64,000 nucleotides of DNA from Streptomyces fructofermentans (GTDB taxonomy: Bacteria; Actinomycetota; Actinomycetes; Streptomycetales; Streptomycetaceae). The notes beneath the pieces are model-generated. The model was given only the letters and a program-made list of their open reading frames with translations, did not search any database and had not been told where the DNA came from. Numbering within the stretch: the first letter of the stretch is position 1; each line of letters opens with the position of its first letter. A program made the translations under genes and the position numbers. Shown here piece by piece: positions 19,439 to 27,146 of this stretch. The stretch lies in contig NZ_BMWD01000005.1 of the NCBI RefSeq assembly GCF_014651055.1, forward strand, positions 140,688 through 204,687, read 5' to 3'.

Positions 19439-20941
19439 ATGCCAGACCTGCCGACCCCTCAGGACGCCGCTGAGGCAACACTGTTCTCGGAATGCTGGGA
19501 CGCGGTCCTCTCGTACGCGGACCTGTGCACCGGTGGTTCGAGCGACGCACGCCAACTGGCCTCCGAGGCCTTCTCGCTCGGCATACGCGAGGCCCGCACC
19601 GCGGAGACGGGCGCCGGGGGGAAGAACCCCGGACGCCGGGCCCGTACGCCGCTGCTGCCCCGCATCCCCCTGCTGCTGACGGCCGTACGCCAGACGGCGG
19701 CCCTGTGGGAGACCCGGGGCAAGGGGGACCGGCTCGACCCCGAACTGCGCCTGTGGCTCGGCTCCGACAAGGCCGCCCGCTTCACCGGGCCGCCCCTGCA
19801 CCGGCCGCTCGCGCTGCGCGGACTGCGCGACATGCAGGAACCGGACGCCGCGCTGCTGTGGCTGGCCGAGGTGGAGGCGCTCCCGTCCGCCTCCGTGGCG
19901 CGCCGGCTCGGCCTCGATCCGCAGGGAGCCGCCGAGGAACTCCAGCAGGTGCGCGGGGTGTTCCGGGACCGCTGCCACCGCAACCACATCGACACACCGC
20001 TCTCCGAGGACTGCCGCAGCTACGCCCGGCTCCTCGACGCGGTGACCCGTTCGCCGTCCGCCGAGGTGCCCGAGGACCTGTCGAGGCATCTCGCGGGCTG
20101 TGTCGAGTGCGCGGAGGCCGCCGCCTGCCTGCGGCTCGGCGGCGGCGGGCTGCCCGCGGCGCTCGCGGGCGGCGTCATCGGCTGGGGCGGGCTCGCCTAC
20201 CTCGAACGCCGCCGCCGGGCCGTCGAGTCGGGCCTCAGCCGCGGCGCGGCCGACGACGCCGACGAGTCCGGGCGGCCGGCCGGTACGGAGGACGGGCCCC
20301 GGATCGGACGGGCCGGGCTGCTGGCCGGAGCCGTCGTGGTGTCCCTGCTGGCCCTCGCCGTGACCCTGGTGCCCTTCGGCGGGGACGACGAGGCCGACTC
20401 CCTGGAGCAGTCCGCCGGCAGGGAGACGGTGGGGGACCAGCCGTCGCTCGACCCCCTGCCGTCGGTGTCGCCCACGGGTTCCGCCGCCTCCGCGCGGTCC
20501 ACGGCGTCACCCCGTGCCTCGGGCGCCGGCGGCGCGTCGGGAGCCGACTCCGACACGGCGCCGCAGGGCGACTCCTCGGCCTCCGCCGAGCCGGACGACC
20601 CGCGTGCCGACCCGAGCGAGCCCGCCGTCTGCCACGCCCGGTACGACCTGGTCAACGAGTGGCCGGACGGGTTCCAGGCGACCGTCACCATGAGGTCCGT
20701 GTACGCGCTGGACACCTGGCAGGTGACCTGGAAGTACCTCGACGGCCAGCGGGTGACCCAGATGTGGGACGGCACCGTCGGGCAGAGCGGGTCCCGCGTC
20801 ACCGCGCGTGCCGCCGACTACAACAAGTCGGTGGCCGCGGGCGGATCGTTCGTCATGGGGTTCATCGGCTCGTGGCAGCACGGGAACTCGGCTCCCGTCG
20901 AGTTCACGCTCAACGGCCGGAGCTGCACCCACACGAGCTGA
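19439..20941 (+). CDS. Sigma-like / HX3CX2C / transmembrane / CBM2 fusion protein
   Basis: A 500-residue protein with four parts. Residues 10-185 look like a degenerate sigma-70 (ECF-like) protein: an N-terminal region 2-like helix set, then WLAEVEALPSASVARRLGLD, a region-4-like helix-turn-helix. H217-X3-C221-X2-C224 matches the zinc anti-sigma motif. Residues 292-312 form one membrane helix. After a Ser/Pro/Ala-rich linker, 398-496 is a CBM2 with bounding cysteines and Trp 427, 431, 443 and 479. The N-terminus is therefore cytoplasmic and the CBM2 outside. A role as a polysaccharide-sensing regulator is inferred. The start is uncertain: in-frame TTG 19412, ATG 19418 and GTG 19424 also exist, and the Shine-Dalgarno is weak. 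Confidence 0.8.
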   Translation: MPDLPTPQDAAEATLFSECWDAVLSYADLCTGGSSDARQLASEAFSLGIREARTAETGAGGKNPGRRARTPLLPRIPLLLTAVRQTAALWETRGKGDRLDPELRLWLGSDKAARFTGPPLHRPLALRGLRDMQEPDAALLWLAEVEALPSASVARRLGLDPQGAAEELQQVRGVFRDRCHRNHIDTPLSEDCRSYARLLDAVTRSPSAEVPEDLSRHLAGCVECAEAAACLRLGGGGLPAALAGGVIGWGGLAYLERRRRAVESGLSRGAADDADESGRPAGTEDGPRIGRAGLLAGAVVVSLLALAVTLVPFGGDDEADSLEQSAGRETVGDQPSLDPLPSVSPTGSAASARSTASPRASGAGGASGADSDTAPQGDSSASAEPDDPRADPSEPAVCHARYDLVNEWPDGFQATVTMRSVYALDTWQVTWKYLDGQRVTQMWDGTVGQSGSRVTARAADYNKSVAAGGSFVMGFIGSWQHGNSAPVEFTLNGRSCTHTS

Positions 20942-20962
20942 CGCCCGCGCCTTGAGCTCCCT

Positions 20963-20990
20963 GGTCCCGGTGCGCCCGTGCCCCGGGACC
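20963..20990 (+). terminator. Probable terminator after the CBM2 fusion gene
   Basis: An 8-bp perfect stem (GGTCCCGG/CCGGGACC) with a 12-nt loop, 21 bp after the stop. The rest of 20942-21222 is low-complexity GC-rich sequence with many GGGACC-like words and no gene. Confidence 0.45.
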
Positions 20991-21222
20991 TGCGGACTCC
21001 GGGACCCGCGGGCTGCGCGCCGACAGGGCTCCGGGACCTCCGGGGCCGTGGGCCCGGGACCGTCGGGTGCCCGACTCCCGGAGGGCCTCCGGCACCGGGG
21101 CGCGGGAACCCGGGCGCCGAGGGCCGGAGAGTGGCCGCACGCGCAACCGGACTCCGCGGTGCCGGCCGCAAGGCCACCGGGCGCCGGTGAGGGAGCGTCC
21201 GCGAAGGGACGAAAAAAATCGC

Positions 21223-21252
21223 TTGGCCCGCGCGCGCGACGCGGGCTAGGGT
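21223..21252 (+). promoter_or_regulatory. HrdB-type promoter upstream of the leader ORF and rsgA
   Basis: TTGGCC (21223-21228), an 18-bp spacer and TAGGGT (21247-21252) match the vegetative Streptomyces promoter pattern. It stands about 80 bp before the small ORF at 21334. Confidence 0.6.
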
Positions 21253-21333
21253 CGCACTGCTACCCGCGGCGGGTCCCCCGCCAGGGTGCCGAGCCGTTGT
21301 GAGCCGAGAACAGAGAACCAGGAGGTGTGACCG

Positions 21334-21405
21334 ATGGCTGTCGTCGAACTGGGCGCTGCCCGCATCCGGAAGTTCATCGAATCCACCCCTGTGGTCGCCG
21401 GCTGA
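21334..21405 (+). CDS. Small 23-residue leader ORF upstream of rsgA
   Basis: Encodes a 23-residue peptide (begins MAVVELGAARIRKF, ends STPVVAG). The Shine-Dalgarno GGAGGTG at 21321-21327 sits 6 bp from the ATG and is one of the best ribosome-binding sites in the window. A plausible promoter lies upstream. It stops 58 bp before the rsgA TTG. A short hairpin (ACCCT/AGGGT, 21445-21458) covers the rsgA Shine-Dalgarno. A regulatory leader is more likely than a functional peptide, but both are open. Confidence 0.45.
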   Translation: MAVVELGAARIRKFIESTPVVAG

Positions 21406-21463
21406 CACCTCTTCCTCCGCGCCCGAGTGCGCGCGGCCGGGGCCACCCTCCGAAGGGTCTCCC

Positions 21464-22603
21464 TTGTCTTTCTCCACCTCACGTGCGTCGGCCTCGGCTC
21501 TCCCGTCGGCGCCGTCGCCCGATCCTTCCGCGCACCCGCTCGCGCCCTACGGCTGGGACGACGACTGGGCCGCCGCGTTCGCCCCGCATCTGGAGCGGGG
21601 CCTCGTGCCGGGCCGCGTCGTACGAGTCGACCGCGGCCAGTGCGATGTCGTCACCGCCGACGGACTCGTCCGCGTCGACACCGAGTTCGTCACACCGAAC
21701 GACCCGCTCAGGGTCATCTGCACCGGGGACTGGGCCGTCGTCGACGCCGGCGGCGACCCCCGGTACGTCCAGGAGTACCTGCCGCGCCGCACGGCCTTCG
21801 TGCGCTCGACGTCGTCCAAGCGGTCCGAGGGGCAGATCCTCGCCGCCAACGTCGACTTCGCGATCATCGCGGTGTCCCTCGCCGTGGAACTCGACCTCGG
21901 CCGGATCGAGCGGTTCCTCGCGCTCGCCTGGGAGTCCGGCGCCCAGCCGCTGGTCGTGCTGACCAAGGCGGACCTCGTACCGGACGCGCTGGGACTGTCG
22001 TACCTGGTCCGGGACGTGGAGGACACGGCCCCCGGCGTGCCGGTACTGGCCGTCAGCGCCACCGACGGCAGCGGTCTCGACGTGCTCGCCGCCGTCGTCT
22101 CCGGCGGGACCACCGTGCTGCTCGGCCAGTCAGGGGCCGGCAAGTCCACGCTGGCGAACGTGCTGCTCGGGCAGGACGTGATGCTCGTGCGGGCCGCTCG
22201 GGACGTGGACGGCAAGGGCCGCCACACGACCACCACCCGCAACCTCCTGGTGCTGCCCGGCGGAGGCGTGCTGATCGACACGCCGGGCCTGCGGGGTGTG
22301 GGCCTCTACGACGCCGGGAGCGGTGTCGGACAGGTCTTCTCCGAGATCGAGGAGCTCGCCGCGGGCTGCCGGTTCCAGGACTGCGCGCACGTCGCGGAGC
22401 CCGGGTGCGCGGTGATCGAGGCGGTGTCCGACGGCGAACTGCCGGAACGGCGCCTCGACAGCTACCGCAAGCTGCTGCGGGAGAACCAGCGGATCGTCGC
22501 CAAGACCGACGCCCGGCTCCGGGCGGAGATCCGCAAGGAGTGGAAGCGGCGCGGGGCCGAGGGGCGCGCCGCGATGGAGGCCAAGCGGGGACGCCGGGCC
22601 TGA
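21464..22603 (+). CDS. rsgA: Ribosome small-subunit-dependent GTPase A
   Basis: GTPase that assists late maturation of the 30S ribosomal subunit. It is 379 residues with an N-terminal OB-fold and a circularly permuted GTPase domain: TKAD (G4) comes before the P-loop GQSGAGKST (G1) and DTPG (G3). The C-terminal zinc segment CRFQDC-X3-H-X5-C is intact. The TTG at 21464 with GAAGGG 6 bp upstream is the best start. A 16-bp hairpin follows the gene, so it is separate from ada. Its expression may be linked to the leader ORF at 21334. Confidence 0.88.
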   Translation: MSFSTSRASASALPSAPSPDPSAHPLAPYGWDDDWAAAFAPHLERGLVPGRVVRVDRGQCDVVTADGLVRVDTEFVTPNDPLRVICTGDWAVVDAGGDPRYVQEYLPRRTAFVRSTSSKRSEGQILAANVDFAIIAVSLAVELDLGRIERFLALAWESGAQPLVVLTKADLVPDALGLSYLVRDVEDTAPGVPVLAVSATDGSGLDVLAAVVSGGTTVLLGQSGAGKSTLANVLLGQDVMLVRAARDVDGKGRHTTTTRNLLVLPGGGVLIDTPGLRGVGLYDAGSGVGQVFSEIEELAAGCRFQDCAHVAEPGCAVIEAVSDGELPERRLDSYRKLLRENQRIVAKTDARLRAEIRKEWKRRGAEGRAAMEAKRGRRA

Positions 22604-22642
22604 AGGACCTCCCGGGCGAGTACCGGCAGGGTGGGAACACCC

Positions 22643-22680
22643 GGCGGGCCCGTGGTGCGGACCGGCACCACGGGCCCGCC
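22643..22680 (+). terminator. Terminator after rsgA
   Basis: A perfect 16-bp stem (22643-22658 with 22665-22680) and a 6-nt loop, 40 bp after the rsgA stop. Confidence 0.75.
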
Positions 22681-22756
22681 CGCGGGACCCGGTGGGGGCA
22701 ATGTCACGTCCGATTTCCGCCAGCTCCGGGGGCGGGGGCGACGGACACTGGTGGGT

Positions 22757-24175
22757 GTGACGGACGAGGAGACCAGGTACGAGACCGTGCGGAGCCGGGA
22801 CGCCCGGTTCGACGGCGTGTTCTTCTTCGCCGTGGAGACGACCGGGATCTACTGCCGGCCGAGCTGCCCGGCGGTGACCCCGAAACGGGAGAACGTGCGG
22901 TTCTACGCCACGGCGGCCGCCGCGCAGGGCTCCGGGTTCCGGGCGTGCCGCCGGTGCCGGCCGGACGCGGTGCCCGGTTCCGCCGAGTGGAACGTGCGCG
23001 CGGACGCCGTGGGACGGGCCATGCGCATGATCGACGACGGGGTCGTGGACCGCGAGGGCGTCACCGGACTCGCGGCACGGCTCGGCTACAGCGCCCGCCA
23101 GGTGCAGCGGCAGCTCACCGCGGAACTCGGCGCGGGACCCGTGGCCCTCGCGCGGGCCCGGCGCGCGCACACCGCGAGGCTGCTGGTGCAGACGACCGAG
23201 CTGCCCATCACGGAGATCGCGTTCGCGGCCGGGTTCGCGAGCGTCCGGCAGTTCAACGACACCGTGCGCGCCGTCTATGCGTCGACACCGACCGAACTGC
23301 GCGCCGCCGCGCCCCGCGGCGACGCCGCCGCGCGCCGTACGGCCGCCGCCTCGGCAGGCATCCCGCTCCGGCTCGCCCACCGGGGCCCGTACCGGGCGGA
23401 GGCCGTCTTCGACCTGCTGGCCGCAGAGGCCGTCGCCGGGGTCGAGGAGGTCGCCGGTGCCCCGGGAGCCCGCACGTACCGGCGGACCCTGCGGCTGCCG
23501 TACGGCACCGGGATCGCTGCCGTACGGGAGCGCCGCCCGGGCGCCGCGGCCCGTGACGGAGGCTGGCTCGACGCCCGGCTGCACCTCACCGACCTGCGCG
23601 ACCTCACCACCGCCGTGCAGCGGCTGCGCCGGCTGTTCGACCTCGACGCCGACCCGTACGCCGTGGACGAGCGGCTCGGTGCCGACGGGCGGCTCGCTCC
23701 GCTGGTGGCGGCGCGGCCGGGGCTGCGGTCGCCCGGTTCGGCCGACCCGGAGGAACTGGCCGTGAGGGCGCTCGTCGGGCGTGAGGCCGCCGAGCGGCTG
23801 GTGCGCGCCCACGGGAAGGCACTGGACGCGCCCTGCGGGACCCTCACCCACCTCTTCCCCGAGCCGGCCGCGCTCGCCGCGGAGGAGGGCCCGCCGGGGG
23901 CACTGGCAGCCGCGCTCGCCGACGGCGGCCTGCGGCTCGACCCGGGTGCCGACCGCGAGGAGGCGGACCGCGCGCTGCGGGCCCTGCCGGGCATGGACGG
24001 ACACACCGTCGCGGTGATCCGCCGCCGTGCCCTCTGCGATCCCGACGCGGCACCCCCGGGCGCGGACTTCCCCGACGCCTGGCGGCCCTGGCGCTCCTAC
24101 GCCCTGCACCACCTGACGGCGGCCGGCGCCGGCGGCCCCGTGACGCCGAACGAGCCGGAGGAGCGATCCCGATGA
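22757..24175 (+). CDS. Ada-AlkA fusion: methylphosphotriester sensor, AraC HTH and DNA glycosylase
   Basis: A 472-residue regulator and repair enzyme for alkylated DNA. The N-terminal Ada zinc domain has C33, C37, C64 and C67 (TTGIYCRPSC and ACRRC), with C33 the likely methyl acceptor. Next is an AraC-type helix-turn-helix (LAARLGYSARQVQRQL and ITEIAFAAGFASVRQFN). The rest is an AlkA-like 3-methyladenine glycosylase ending with PWRSYALHHL and the GMDGHTVAVI hairpin. The GTG at 22757 is chosen; GTG at 22751 is equally in frame and both Shine-Dalgarnos are weak. Its stop overlaps the run of ATG codons that opens ogt, so the two form a repair operon. Confidence 0.88.
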   Translation: MTDEETRYETVRSRDARFDGVFFFAVETTGIYCRPSCPAVTPKRENVRFYATAAAAQGSGFRACRRCRPDAVPGSAEWNVRADAVGRAMRMIDDGVVDREGVTGLAARLGYSARQVQRQLTAELGAGPVALARARRAHTARLLVQTTELPITEIAFAAGFASVRQFNDTVRAVYASTPTELRAAAPRGDAAARRTAAASAGIPLRLAHRGPYRAEAVFDLLAAEAVAGVEEVAGAPGARTYRRTLRLPYGTGIAAVRERRPGAAARDGGWLDARLHLTDLRDLTTAVQRLRRLFDLDADPYAVDERLGADGRLAPLVAARPGLRSPGSADPEELAVRALVGREAAERLVRAHGKALDAPCGTLTHLFPEPAALAAEEGPPGALAAALADGGLRLDPGADREEADRALRALPGMDGHTVAVIRRRALCDPDAAPPGADFPDAWRPWRSYALHHLTAAGAGGPVTPNEPEERSR

Positions 24176-24207
24176 GCCCGATGAGCCCGATGACACCGAT
24201 GACGAGG
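24172..24207 (+). repeat. Nine-base repeat carrying successive in-frame ATG codons
   Basis: ATGAGCCCG, ATGAGCCCG, ATGACACCG and ATGACGAGG follow each other with 9-bp period, giving four in-frame ATG codons before the ATG at 24217. The first overlaps the stop of the Ada-AlkA gene (ATGA). This creates several possible starts for ogt. Confidence 0.7.
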
Positions 24208-24216
24208 GTGACCACC

Positions 24217-24783
24217 ATGAAGACGACGTACTACACGACCCTCGACAGCCCCGTCGGGCAACTCCTGCTCACCGCCGACGAGTCCGGCGCCCTGACCTCG
24301 CTGTCCGTGCCCGGCCAGAAGGGCGGACGGACCGTCCAGCCCGGCTGGCGGCGGGCGTCCGACCCGTTCCACGAGGCCGACCGGCAGCTCGCCGCCTACT
24401 TCGGTGGCGAACTCACCGAATTCCGCCTTGAGTTCCGGGCCGCCGGCACCGACTTCCGGGAGCGGGTCTGGGACACCCTCGACACCGTGCCCTTCGGTAC
24501 GACCATCACGTACGGGGAGGTCGCCGCGCGCATCGGTGCCTCGCGGGCCGCCGTACGGGCCGTCGGGGGAGCCGTCGGCGCCAACCCGCTGCTGATCGTG
24601 CGGCCGTGCCACCGGGTGATCGGGGCCGACGGCTCCCTCACCGGCTACGCGGGAGGGCTCGACCGGAAGGTCCGGCTCCTGGAACTGGAGGGCCTTCGGC
24701 CCGCGACCGTCGCCGCAGGTGTCACTCCTCCAGGCCCCAGCTGTGGATCCGCCTCGGGTGGACGCGGATCAGCTCCTCGCTGA
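24217..24783 (+). CDS. ogt: Methylated-DNA-[protein]-cysteine S-methyltransferase
   Basis: Suicide enzyme that removes alkyl groups from O6-alkylguanine. The PCHRV active site is at residues 130-134, with acceptor C131; the helix-turn-helix with FGTTITYGEVA precedes it. Starting at ATG 24217 gives 188 residues beginning MKTTYYTTLDSPVG, the usual family N-terminus, with GAGG 9 bp upstream. The overlapping ATG at 24172 would add 15 residues. The last 25 residues (after LELEGL) are Gly/Ser/Pro-rich and overlap the 3' end of the convergent PPOX gene by 62 bp, so this tail is probably recent. Confidence 0.88.
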   Translation: MKTTYYTTLDSPVGQLLLTADESGALTSLSVPGQKGGRTVQPGWRRASDPFHEADRQLAAYFGGELTEFRLEFRAAGTDFRERVWDTLDTVPFGTTITYGEVAARIGASRAAVRAVGGAVGANPLLIVRPCHRVIGADGSLTGYAGGLDRKVRLLELEGLRPATVAAGVTPPGPSCGSASGGRGSAPR

Positions 24784-25090
24784 AGTGGGGTCCCAACTCG
24801 TGCGGTCCGGTCAGTAGTTCGGCCTCACCCCGGATGTCCACTCCGCGCACCTTCCACGGGCGGAGGCTGACGACGTCGTCGACGACGAGGGCCACCTTCG
24901 GATTCTTCTGCAGGTTGCGCCACTTCTTGGTCGTCCCCATGGCGTAACCGCCGATCAGGATCGTCCCGTCCTCCTGCGGATGGAACCCGACGGGGTTCGC
25001 CTGCGGCTGTCCGTGCTGGTCGACGGTCGCCAGGCGGCCGAGCCGCTGGGACGCCAGGTACACCCGTTCGGCTTCACTGAATGCGGTCAT
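24722..25090 (-). CDS. PPOX-class flavin/F420-binding oxidoreductase
   Basis: A 122-residue single-domain split beta-barrel protein of the pyridoxamine-5'-phosphate-oxidase-like superfamily. Features include LGRLATVDQHGQPQANPVGF near residues 17-36, a TTKKWRNLQKNPKVALVVDD phosphate-binding segment, and RGVDIRGEAELL. This subgroup in actinobacteria is usually annotated as F420-dependent, which I cannot verify. The ATG at 25090 is clear. It converges on ogt with a 62-bp overlap and is divergent from the SGNH esterase gene. Confidence 0.82.
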   Translation of the reverse strand: MTAFSEAERVYLASQRLGRLATVDQHGQPQANPVGFHPQEDGTILIGGYAMGTTKKWRNLQKNPKVALVVDDVVSLRPWKVRGVDIRGEAELLTGPHELGPHFSEELIRVHPRRIHSWGLEE

Positions 25091-25190
25091 GTCCGCAGCC
25101 AAGCACGGTATCCGCGCCGTCCGCACCGGATCCTGTCCCCGGGTCCGGAGCCCGCCCTCATCGGGCTCCGTCGGCGGGAGGCAGGAACGC

Positions 25191-26618
25191 ATGGCCGAGG
25201 TCGCACGCGCACCGCTCGGAAGCGCACGCGGGAGACGGGCGGTTTTCGGACGGATGCGGCCCGCCGGGACGCGGCGGCGGCCGCGGTCCTGGCCCGTCCC
25301 GTCCGGGCGGTCCCTGATCCTGCTCGGCGGGGCGCTGACACTGACGGTGACGGGCACGGCCGCCACCCACCCGGCACCCGTACGCGCCGCCGGGAGCGTC
25401 GTGGGCACCCCAGCGAGCCCCGTACGGGCCCCCGCGCCGGCGCAGGCCGGTCCCGTACGGCAGCCCGCCGCCGGCCCGACGGCGTTCCGCGCCCCGGCCG
25501 CGCGCTGGACCGGCACCTGGGAGGCCGCCGCGTCCGGGACCGCCCCGGGGCTCCCGGGAGCCTCGATCCGCAACGTGGTCCGTACGAGCGTCGGCGGTAC
25601 GGCGGTCCGGGTGCGCCTGACCAACCGGCTCGGCACACGGCCGCTGGCGGTCGGCGCCGCCACCGTCGCCCGGCAGGCGCCGAAGGGCCGCCCCGGCGCC
25701 GACGCCCGGCCCGGCACGATGCGCGTCCTCACCTTCGGCGGCCGGGCCAGGTTCACGGTTCCGCCGGGCAGGGACGTCGTCAGCGATCCGCTGCGGATGC
25801 GCGTCCCCGGCGCCGCCGACCTCCTCGTCACCGTGCACACCCCGGGCGACCCGGGCCCCGCGACCTACCACCGCTCCGCCCTGCGGACCACCTTCGTCGC
25901 CACCGCGGGCAACCGTGCCGCGGACGTCCGCGGCACCGCCTACCGGGTCACCAGTCGTTCCTGGTACTACGTGACCGGCGTCGACGTCCTCGGGCCGCAC
26001 CCCGCGGGCAGCGTCGTCGCGCTCGGCGACTCCCTCACCGACGGCTCCGGCTCCACACCGGGCGCCCACCGCCGCTGGCCCGACCGGCTGGCCGCGCGGC
26101 TCCGCGCGCTCCCGCCCGGCCGCCGGCAGGGCGTACTGAACGCGGGGGTCGCCGGGAACCGGCTGCTCCTGGAAGGCCGGGGGCCCAGCGCCCGGGCCCG
26201 GTTCGACGCGGACGTCCTGTCCCGCACCGGAGTGCGCACGCTGATCGTGCTGGAGGGGATCAACGACATCAGGAGCACGCCCAACCAGAGGGATCCGGCC
26301 GTCATCGCGGCCGCGTACCGCGAACTGGTCCGGCGCGCCCACACGCGGGGCATCCGCGTCCTCGGCGCCACACTCACCCCCTTCGGCGGCAACGCGGGCC
26401 ACACACGGGCCCGGGAGCGCGTCCGCCGGTCGGTCAACCGCCTCATCCGGACGGGCCGCCTGTTCGACGCGGTCGTGGACTTCGACGCCGTCGTCCGCGA
26501 CCCCGCCCGGCCCGAGCGGCTGCTGCCCGCGTACGACTCGGGCGACCACCTCCACCTCAACGACGCGGGCCTGCGGGCGCTGGCCGACAGCATCGACCCG
26601 GCAGCCCTGCGCGGCTGA
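25191..26618 (+). CDS. Secreted SGNH/GDSL-type esterase
   Basis: A 475-residue exported hydrolase. The basic N-terminus (RGRRAVFGRMRPAGTRRRPRS) precedes a hydrophobic signal (SLILLGGALTLTVTGTAA). A beta-rich domain about residues 100-280 is followed by the SGNH domain: block I GDSLTDG, the block II glycine and asparagine in AGVAGNR, block III GIND and block V DSGDHLHLND with catalytic Asp/His. The ATG at 25191 has GGAGG upstream. Related enzymes deacetylate or de-esterify polysaccharides or lipids; the substrate is unknown. Confidence 0.85.
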   Translation: MAEVARAPLGSARGRRAVFGRMRPAGTRRRPRSWPVPSGRSLILLGGALTLTVTGTAATHPAPVRAAGSVVGTPASPVRAPAPAQAGPVRQPAAGPTAFRAPAARWTGTWEAAASGTAPGLPGASIRNVVRTSVGGTAVRVRLTNRLGTRPLAVGAATVARQAPKGRPGADARPGTMRVLTFGGRARFTVPPGRDVVSDPLRMRVPGAADLLVTVHTPGDPGPATYHRSALRTTFVATAGNRAADVRGTAYRVTSRSWYYVTGVDVLGPHPAGSVVALGDSLTDGSGSTPGAHRRWPDRLAARLRALPPGRRQGVLNAGVAGNRLLLEGRGPSARARFDADVLSRTGVRTLIVLEGINDIRSTPNQRDPAVIAAAYRELVRRAHTRGIRVLGATLTPFGGNAGHTRARERVRRSVNRLIRTGRLFDAVVDFDAVVRDPARPERLLPAYDSGDHLHLNDAGLRALADSIDPAALRG

Positions 26619-26627
26619 CGCGCGGGG

Positions 26628-27110
26628 TCATCCCCAGATGACGGCGCCCAGCCACGCCCCCATGATCAGCAGGCAGGTGAAGAGCTCCACCAGCACGCTC
26701 GTCCCGCCCTTGCGCATCACCGTGCGCACCGAGGCCTTCGCCTCGCCCGGGCCGCCGAGCCGCAGGCGCTCCGCGAGGTACCCGCCCCCGATGAAGCCCG
26801 GAATGGCACCGAGGACCGGCACGAGGAAGAAGCCGAGCAGCGCGCCCACGCCCGCGTACGCCGCCATCCTGGGCGTGGCGCCGCTCGTCCGCAGCTGCCG
26901 CGGCGGCAGCCGCCAGCGGATCACCTGCGCGACGAACAGGAGGCCCGTGGCACCCACGAGCACACCCCAGGAAAGCGTCTGCGGGTCCTCGAAGGTCCAC
27001 CACAGGACCGCGGCCCACACGAGCCACGACCCGGGTGCGCCCGGTACCAGCACTCCGCCGAGGCCGAGCAGGATGACCACGCCGACCAGCAGGAGTTCCC
27101 ACGCTCCCAT
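26628..27110 (-). CDS. DUF456 membrane protein
   Basis: A 160-residue integral membrane protein with about four hydrophobic segments and glycine-rich helices (LVGVVILLGLGGVLVPGAPG, LLGFFLVPVLGAIPGFIGGG). It matches the DUF456 family in length and pattern. The role of the family is unknown. It starts 36 bp after the LuxR-type regulator gene on the same strand, so cotranscription is possible. It ends 9 bp from the convergent esterase gene. Confidence 0.82.
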   Translation of the reverse strand: MGAWELLLVGVVILLGLGGVLVPGAPGSWLVWAAVLWWTFEDPQTLSWGVLVGATGLLFVAQVIRWRLPPRQLRTSGATPRMAAYAGVGALLGFFLVPVLGAIPGFIGGGYLAERLRLGGPGEAKASVRTVMRKGGTSVLVELFTCLLIMGAWLGAVIWG

Positions 27111-27146
27111 CTGCCCAGAGTGCCCGAGTCCGGGCGAAACCGCAGA

